DNA of 64,000 nt from Verpa conica. Lineage: Eukaryota; Ascomycota; Pezizomycetes; Pezizales; Morchellaceae. Of the stretch, positions 56,748 through 64,000 are shown in pieces (position 1 is the first letter of the stretch; each line of letters opens with the position of its first letter). Position numbers and translations under genes: made by a program. The stretch is taken from NCBI GenBank assembly GCA_033030425.1, contig JAUFSD010000020.1, forward strand, positions 496,001 through 560,000, in the 5' to 3' direction. Below the pieces are notes generated by a model that did no database searches, was not told the DNA's origin, and saw only the letters and a list, made by a program, of their open reading frames with translations.

Positions 56748-59700
56748 GGAGGCCCCTCCCCGAGGTTCGACTTCCCAGGAGAACTAGTGAGGCTTTGGCG
56801 AAAGTCAGGCTTGGTTGGATGTCGCTGATAGAAGATGTCGAGGGCAGCGCATTGTTCAATGTATTCGGGGGGCTCCCACGTAGGTAGGTCATAGCCTGTC
56901 CACTTGACGAGGTACTGAGGGCCTTTGATGCCATGAAGCCGGGCGTCGAGAATCTCCTCCACTTCCCACTCCGTTTCTCCTTCAACAATAACTGGGGGAG
57001 CAGGGGGAGGAACATGGCCGGGAATGGGATCAGTGGCGACGGGGCGAAGCTGGGAAACGTGAAACACGGGATGATTGGCCATGGTAGCTGGAAGATCAAG
57101 TTCGTAGGCATAGGGACTGATAACCTTCTTAACGGTAAACCGACCAAGTTGTTTCCAGTCCAATTTCTTTGAGGGCCTCTGGGTTCGGATATTTTTGGCA
57201 GACAGCCAAACTTGATCTCCAACTTTATAGTCGGGAGCAGGGATACGATGGGCATTGGCAGTGTTTTCTTGGGCATCTTGAGCGAGCTTCATTTCTCCGC
57301 GAAGGTAGTCGTGTAAGTCTTCCATTTTCTGGGCAAACTTCCGAGCGTCGATACTGGGGGGGGACCTATCATGAGGGACCAAGTCAAGGGTAAACCGAGG
57401 GTGGAATCCGTAATTGGCGAAGAACGGGCTAACTTTGGTGGTTTCCGAAAAGTGATTGTTAGCCGCGAACTCGGCAATGGGAAGCCAGCTGGACCAGTCG
57501 TCTTGTTGATAAGACACAAAGCTTCGGAGGTACTGTTCCATTACAGCGTTGACGCGTTCTGTTTGTCCATCGGTCTGAGGATGGAAGGCCGTAGATAATT
57601 TGGACTCAATCTTCAACTGTTTACACAGGCATTGCCAGAACTGGGACGTGAACTGAGTTCCGCGATCCGAGATTACCGTAAGAGGGAGGCCGTGAAGTTT
57701 CCAGACGTTTTCAAGGTACAAACGTGCGACGTCTTGAGCGTTGGCAGTGGTATGGCAGGGGAGGAGATGGCGCATCTTGGAGAGTCTATCGACCACAACG
57801 AAAATGGCATCGTACCCATTACTCGACGGTAGGCCAGTGACGAAGTCCATGGAAATGTCCTGCCAAGGTTGATTTGGAATGGGCAGGGGACGAAGAATTC
57901 CAGACGGGGCATTGTACGATGGTTTGCTGCGGCTACAAGTGTGACAATTCTTAACATATCGCTTCACGAAACTTCCCATCTTTGGCCAGTAGTAGTCTCT
58001 ACTCAGAAGTTCGAAGGTCTTTGAGCGTCCTGGATGGCCGGCGGAGGGGGAGTCGTGGTACTGTTTCAGCAATTCCAGCTTTAATTCGTTGTGGTCTGGG
58101 ACGTAAAGGGTGCCTCGATAGCAAAGTTTTCCATTGACGTTGGTGCACTCAGCCAGGGTTATTTCCTTTGAATGTTGCACACCCTGGCGAAGAAGTTCTA
58201 GAATTTTTTGAGGGGCGGAATCATTAGCATAGGCTTTGGTAAACAACTTTTCCAGTGGGGTCGTTCCTTGAGCGGGTTCATTTGACAAAGAACCCGTAAA
58301 CAAACCAAGCTTACTGTCAAAATTTTCCCTTTTCAACACTGTTTGACTCTGATGAGCCAATCTTTCATCCCCCTCTTTAGGTAGATCTCCAGATCTCCTA
58401 GTTAGTGCATCGGGTTTCCCCCCTTGTTTCCCTGGACGATATGAAATTTTAAAATTAAAACGAGATAGAAACTCGGACCACCTGGCCTGGCGACGATTCA
58501 ACTGCTTGGTGGACATAAAATATTCCAGATTACGGTGATCGGTGATGACGGAGATTGGCTCTTCGGTACTCTCCAACTCTGGTCTCCATTCTTCAAAGGC
58601 TCTGATGATTGCTAGTAGCTCTTTGTCGTAAATTTCGTAATTGCATTCGGCGGGCGAATGTTTTGGAGAAAAAGGCCACCGGACGGAGGACGTTGTTTTC
58701 ATCATACTGGGACAAGATACCCGCGGAAACATAATCGGAAGCATCGGTTTCCACCACTATTGGTCGGTCGGCGTCAAAGTGCATGAGAATGGGAGCTGAG
58801 GTAAAAGCTTCTTTCATTTTCTCGAAGGCTTCTTCACACTCCGGAGACCATATGAACGGTGTATCCTTTTTCGTAAGAGCAGTAATAGGAGAGGCAAGAT
58901 TAGAAAAACCCAAAATAAAACGCCGGTAAAAATTCGCAAACCCAATAAACCCTTGTACTTCCTTCACATTCCTTGGGGCAGACCATTCCCGATGGCAGAC
59001 ACTTTCTTAGGGTCCATCGCGATGCCGTTAGGGAGATAATTAGACCCAAGTACTTTGTGGATTGAACGTGAAATTCACATTTCTCAGGTTTGAGAAAGAT
59101 CCCATTTTCCTTCAGAGCTTCCAGTATCTTACGAACGTGGACCTTGTGTTCTTCCAGAGTGTTACTGTAGATCAAAATGTCGTCAAGGTAGGCAGTGCAA
59201 AAGACGTCGAGGTACTTGCGTAAGGAATCATTGATAAAGTGCTGAAAGGTTGCGGGGGCATTGGTGAGTCCGAAGGGCATTACGGTGTATTCAAAGTGGC
59301 CATACCGGGTCCTGAAGGCGGTTTTCCATTCCTCGTTTTCTGCCATGCGTACTTGATTGTATCCCATCCTGAGGTCCAACTTGGTGTACCACTTTGCTTT
59401 AGCTAAGCGATCCAAGGTTTCTCGAATGAGAGGAAGGGGATATCGATTTTTAATAGTTATTTCGTTAATTCCTCGGTAGTCAACACAGAGACGGAGACTT
59501 CCGTCGTCTTTCTTGGCGAACAATACAGGGGCACCGGCAGGAGAGGAGCTGTCTCTAATGTATCCTTTGGACAAATTGTCCTCTAGGTATTCTTTGAGTG
59601 CGACGAGTTCCTCGCGAGACATTCCATATAGGGGGCCAAAGGGGGGTTCCTTTCCATCCCTCAGGGGAATCTTATGATCATAAATACGGCGTGGGGGCAT

Positions 59701-60440
59701 GTTTTTTGCGATCTGTTCGTCGAACATATCCAAAAAATCATGGTACTCAACCGGAACTTTAGCCTTCCAATCCTCTTTGGTAGTCTTATGGTCAATAGCT
59801 TTGTTAATCTCATAAAGGGAGATTGACAAAATGCGAGAAGACTTCTTTCTAGCCAAAAAGGAGAAGGGGACAGCCCCAATCATTGCAATGGAAATTTTCT
59901 TGAGAGCGGGAGCCGGGGGGGAGATACCAGTGGAGACGACGGGAATGGTGGAGGAGGTGCAGTGTTTCATGCAGTAATCGGAACCGAAGGAGACATGATT
60001 GGAGGCAAACCTGATGGCCACATCATGGTGCTTCATCCAGGGAATGCCTAAAACAAGAGGATAGTGTCGAGGAAGTGACAAAAAACGGCGCATGCTCCTG
60101 GTGTCCCCCTATAGAGAGACCAAGATGGGAAAGATGGGTAATGTCCCCGGAGGCTACGCTTCGGCCGTCTATGACTTCTAGAGCCCGGGGAGTTTTTAAC
60201 GGTAACAGGGGAAAAGAATGCTGGCGCGCGAACGATTCATCAATGAAAGCATATCCGGAGGCACCAGTATCAATCAGAGCGTGGGTTTTTACTGTCTTTG
60301 TATTGGTGGATAAGGTACATGCTACTACCAAATGCTCACCATCCAAAGAATCTTCCTCCACAACAATGTTTGATACCGAAAAGCCAGAAATAGAAAATGC
60401 AGTCAAAGAAAAATCGTTAAGAGGTCGCAGGCAGGGCCAG
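56588..60440 (-). pseudogene. pol: Chromovirus pol (PR-RT-RH-IN-chromo), frameshifted
   Basis: Read on the minus strand: protease active site DTGAS (60272-60258); RT with YLDD (59190-59176) and flanking LFAKKDDGSLRLCVDYR and MPFGLTNAPATFQ; RNase H ([24 protein letters not shown]); integrase with an HHCC zinc finger ([11 protein letters not shown]...CHTCSRSK) and DDE-type core ([28 protein letters not shown]); then a chromodomain ([15 protein letters not shown]). The frame changes between PR and RT (about 60085), twice near 59040 and 58990, and once near 58660, each by a single base. The stop at 56588 lies about 160 bp inside the 3' LTR, so the C-terminal tail is LTR-encoded. Confidence 0.9.
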
Positions 60441-60455
60441 TTAAAGGCCCAGGGA

Positions 60456-61940
60456 CTACTGAAAACCCTGCTGATCGGAAGAAGAAGATTGATAACGCGG
60501 GTCGCCGCCCGAACGAGAAGAAGAAGCAAAGGAAGACCTAGGTGGCGCACCGGCCACAGAAGACGAAGAAGGAACAGGAGAGCCAGAAACGGAAATATTG
60601 GAGATGGGGACACCGCCCGCAACAGAAGACCCAGAAACAGAAGCAGCAGCACCAGAAAGAAGACCAAAAGGAGATGGAGTAATTGCGGCGCCGCGCATAC
60701 TAAAGGACGAAGGGGTGGCACGTGGGCCGGAACGAGATAAAGGACAATTGGCAAAAACATGGCCACTCTGGCCGCAATACATACAAAGCCCCGAGGCAAA
60801 ACGCCTCTGTTTTTCCTCGGGGGAAAGAGGACCACGGGGTTGACCAGCAGGACGGGGGACGAAAGCACTGAGATTCATGGGAGCCAAACCTCCAGGGGCG
60901 AATGACGGATGGTAGCCAGAACTGGCAACGGGGGCAGGAGCAGAAGCGCGGGGGGCAGGTTGATGTTGGAAGTTTCCGAAGGACCTTGAGCCCCTCTTCT
61001 CTTCCTTGCGAACACGGAGGTCATTATCCACAACAAGAAGGTCGGCGACGTAGAGATCGAACGTGGCTGCACCATGGGCATCAACAGGGACGCGGCGACC
61101 GACAAGTTGGTCCTTCATTTCCTCAGAGAGACCCTCCCGAAGGGCGTCTCTCTTGGCGGAGTCATCGTACCCAAGGTCTGCCATGATGCGACGGAAGTCA
61201 GCGAGATAGGAGGAGAAGTCCTTGTTTTTCTGTTTGAGGTTGTGGAGTTCCCTCCTTGCAGTTCCATGAGGATCAGGGTCGGCGAAGGCAGAGTTCAAGA
61301 CGGTGATGAGAGCTTCAACGTTGGCAAAGTCAATTCCAGTGGCAGTTGCATAAGGGAGTACCTGGTTCAAGGCGACTCCCTCCAGACGGTTAAAAGCATA
61401 TCCGACTTTGGCGGCTTCATTGGAAAAACGATCGGCATTGTTACGGAGTTTATTGCGAAGTTGGGCGACAAAGGGTTTCAGGGCCGCGCGGTTACCATTG
61501 AACATTGGAGGGTCAGGGATTTTGTCAGATCTTCTGGGGGCGACGGGGTCATTGATATCGAGGGGAGGTGGAGTTGGAATTCTCCCTCCTTCCGCGGCGG
61601 TTCGGGCTGCACGAAGATCGTTTTCCAAGCTGGTTACTCGGTGAGCAAGAAACGGTGTTGGCGGTGGTAAGACGTTGGGCTGTTTCTTCAGCGGTGACGA
61701 TGGCTTCCTCGGCATTGTTGAGGCTGGCTTGTGCCTCCGTAGCCGCTTGAAGGTGTCCGTTTCTTTCGTTGCGGAGTCGGATGTTGTTTTCCTGAGTTTG
61801 GCTGCATACTGCAGAAGATTGGCGTGGAACTGGGCGGCGTCGGTGTTATAGGCGGTGGTAAAATCATCGAAGGGTAGCTGGGAGGCGAAATGCCGGAGGA
61901 GTGGGGGGGCCACTACTGGCAGACATTGGTACAGTGTTGT
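60456..61940 (-). pseudogene. gag: Chromovirus gag, probably frameshifted
   Basis: The capsid-like region (FNGNRAALKPFVAQLRNKL to EEMKDQLVGRR) is followed by a Pro/Ala-rich stretch and a CCHC zinc knuckle CMYCGQSGHVFANC (about 60790-60750). Upstream, the best coiled-coil-like sequence (NNIRLRNERNGHLQAATEAQ) lies in another frame between about 61800 and 61660, so two compensating indels are likely. No credible ATG was fixed; the frame is open into the LTR. Gag ends at 60456 and the protease frame overlaps it, as usual for frameshift-expressed pol. Confidence 0.8.
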
Positions 61941-61949
61941 TGGGTAGGC

Positions 61950-61968
61950 TTGAAGGGACGCAACGTAG
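61950..61968 (-). other. Primer-binding site, self-priming type (candidate)
   Basis: The sequence directly after the 5' LTR (minus strand) reads CTACGTTGCGTCCC. It does not begin with TGG as tRNA-primed sites do. It is complementary to GGCACGCAACGT inside the same LTR (62127-62116) in 11 of 12 positions. That LTR site lies about 35 bp after a TATAAG box (62164-62157), the expected transcript start. This matches the self-priming logic known for Tf1-type elements. Confidence 0.55.
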
Positions 61969-62614
61969 TGTGGCGGGGCGGTTGGGATGGTATGGTAAAG
62001 CCTAGGCAACGGGACGGTGACAGCGACTAAGACGGCGACAATGAACGGTGTTATGGCAAAAGATATTACAAGTGAAAAACTCTGTAATATTTCTTTACTA
62101 GACAATATAAACAAGACGTTGCGTGCCTAAAAAAATCCTCGGGGCGAGGCCCCTCCTTATATGTTTCCCTATTTCTTCCCTTCTTCTCTGCTTCCAAAAT
62201 AACCTTAACGCCAAAGAAAACTTTTTCACTCAACTAAATTTCCACTGTTTCTGTTGGATATGTCATATCCAACAGAAAGGTATCTTTCCCATACAAACCG
62301 CATACAAAGTGTACAAAGAGCTCCTGGGGTCATACGATAACGTTACGTAAATTCCGAAACTACCACGAGGGGCCGTCGGCCCGGAGAACCTTATTGCCAA
62401 AGACACAAACCCCCATCAACCTCGCGTGCGCGGATACGAGCCTTCCTGCGCCCATTATTCCCTTTCCGTTAAATTGCTCACAATGCGCGCATTCAATCGA
62501 CTCGATCGCCGAGTGGGGGCGAGGTCGAAGGTGACTCTCTTACTGGGGTGTGGTCCGGTTTTGGTCTTGTTTCGTGCGACGGTGGCGTTGGTATCCTCGG
62601 AGCTGCCCGCGACA
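61969..62614 (-). repeat. 5' LTR (646 bp)
   Basis: Same sequence as the 3' LTR apart from five missing C residues in three runs. It carries the putative promoter for the minus-strand transcript: TATAAG at 62164-62157. The palindrome of the 3' LTR is repeated at 62248-62278, upstream of that promoter. Confidence 0.92.
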
Positions 62615-62705
62615 GCAAGCTGGGCTTCGCGTAGTATTCATAGGGAGTTTGTAAGATACTAATACTATTGTGAGGGGACAAAAATAACCGACACCTATTA
62701 TCCAT
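62615..62705 (-). pseudogene. ORF interrupted by the LTR element (5' part)
   Basis: ATG at 62705; the frame runs into the target duplication and continues in phase beyond the element at 56091. See the entry at 55931. Confidence 0.35.
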
Positions 62706-64000
62706 GGGTACAAAAAATCATTAGTATAACCATTTAGGTATATACAATTAATACTTAATATAACTCAACCACAGCAAAAACTCCATGATTGTGTAAAGAT
62801 AAAATCCCCCCCTGCTGGAATGGAGTAAGGTGCTTGCTAAGAATCAGTTTATGAATATTGGACATTTTGTGTTTTCTTTGGAAGCTTGGTTGTGACTTTT
62901 ACAATACTATGGAGGTAATTTGTCCTGAGGTATTGCGTTGACGCTGTACACATGGCTTAGGGGTGTCGGTTATTCTTCTCCCCTCACAATATATATAACC
63001 TTTTGTGGTATTATTAAATAAATGCAGCAAGCCTTCTTTATAGTATAATATCTTGCTCTAAGTGATTATGCTAGTATAACTATCTCTAACATAACCACGT
63101 CCAGAGAAACCTGTGTTCTAATTTAAGTATATTAGTATTGGGGGTCTCATTAGTGTCAGTCTCGGTAGCACATACTATAGGTAGTTAATGTTGCATAACC
63201 CTAATATCCTATACTTCCCCGGGTCTATTATCATTGTAAAGTAGCCTACGGCACGGTATTTTACGCCATCTCTGCTGTAGCTTTGCATTTTCAATAGTAG
63301 AAGTTACTGTAAATTTAGACTAAAATCACATGTACTGTCTTAGTCCTTAACTGTTATTTCATTGGCGAAAATTTATCAATACTGTGAAACATAGGATAGA
63401 GGCATAATGAATGGTTTCAGGATTGATAAGTTATAGAAATATGTGTGATATCAACAATTTATATTCTTAGGAGAACCCTTCGGTATTAGGCCTCTATTGT
63501 CCCCGTCTTACTTCCTATACATCGATCTATACCTACTATATCAACTAGTCGTACTCCCAACTTTAGTTAACTACCAATACTAGAAAGTGTTGTTCAATTC
63601 TATCTACATACTTTAAGGGTACGGGGTAGAATGGGCGTGTATCACTAAACATATGGAGGGTCGTATCAATCCTCATTGCCACTGTCTTCTACTAGTTTCA
63701 TACCCTCAAGGTCACATCCGGTGTATAGGATAAAGATCTACTGAAGGAATGTAGGCACAGCTAGCGGCTAGAGTGTATAGGGGTACTCATAACTGACTGC
63801 TGTGTAGATTTACACCTCTCCCAGTTGGAAAGAGTACGTCATGTATAGAGAAACGGAGATGGGACACGGAGTATAAATCGTACTTGCTTGTATTTGGTAA
63901 TTATTATAATGATATAGATAATACAATGAACCCACAAAGACAGCATAAACTAGAGAGACAAATCGCGATGCTACCATTACGGTATATGTAATAAAACATG
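62706..64000. other. Intergenic
   Basis: AT-rich, no gene, repeat or RNA recognised. Confidence 0.35.

Larger units (their letters stand above)
56097..62614 (-). mobile_element. Ty3/Gypsy chromovirus, full length
   Basis: A 6518-bp LTR retrotransposon oriented on the minus strand, flanked by the 5-bp target duplication GCAAG (56092-56096 and 62615-62619). It has two TG...CA LTRs, a gag with zinc knuckle, and pol with protease, reverse transcriptase, RNase H, integrase and a C-terminal chromodomain. The order PR-RT-RH-IN plus chromodomain identifies a chromovirus of the Ty3/Gypsy superfamily. Coding frames are broken at several points, so this copy is probably non-autonomous. Confidence 0.93.

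Noticed and set aside
1..64000. Subtelomeric location because of many TTAGGG-type motifs
   Set aside because: Motifs are single and scattered on both strands; there is no array at either edge.

Overview
The window looks like a gene-poor, repeat-rich nuclear stretch of a filamentous ascomycete, most plausibly a Pezizomycete of the truffle type. Reasons: very short GT-AG introns (39-70 nt), GGGTTAGGG telomere-type motifs, two NACHT-ankyrin NLR-like genes, a chromodomain Ty3/Gypsy element, and long intergenic DNA full of small inverted-repeat elements. No bacterial operon structure, rRNA or functional tRNA gene is visible. The species assignment is inference; no alignment could be run.

Layout. 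0.5-1.3 kb: broken F-box-like/ankyrin gene. 2.4-5.95 kb: tandem duplication carrying two three-exon membrane-anchored RING genes, with tRNA-like SINE relics upstream. 6.8-12.0 kb (minus): a ten-exon NLR with N-terminal domain, alpha/beta-hydrolase, NACHT and ankyrin repeats. 12-24.9 kb: mostly non-coding, with a hAT-like MITE, one small two-exon gene and minor repeats. 24.9-34.6 kb: small single-exon genes, a composite inverted-repeat element and two paralogous membrane-protein genes (one broken). 37.2-39.5 kb: multi-exon pseudogene of a fungal nuclease-like family. 41.6-42.3 kb: an isoprenylcysteine methyltransferase-like gene. 43.2-44.0 kb: a gene of unknown function. 45.4-49.7 kb: second NACHT-ankyrin gene with nearly identical 99-bp repeats. 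50.2-55.9 kb: inverted-repeat elements and two small genes. 56.1-62.6 kb: complete-length chromovirus with LTRs, TSD, gag and pol, but many frameshifts. 62.6-64.0 kb: no gene seen.

How the genes relate. The two NLR genes have different N-terminal domains but share a NACHT module whose Walker A motif lies on a 25-nt microexon of identical length and phases. Such STAND proteins are known in fungi as non-self or incompatibility sensors; their ankyrin arrays here show recent repeat shuffling. The F-box-like and RING genes are ubiquitin-type accessory genes. No common pathway can be proven from sequence. Exon structures below were assembled by hand from splice signals and reading-frame continuity.
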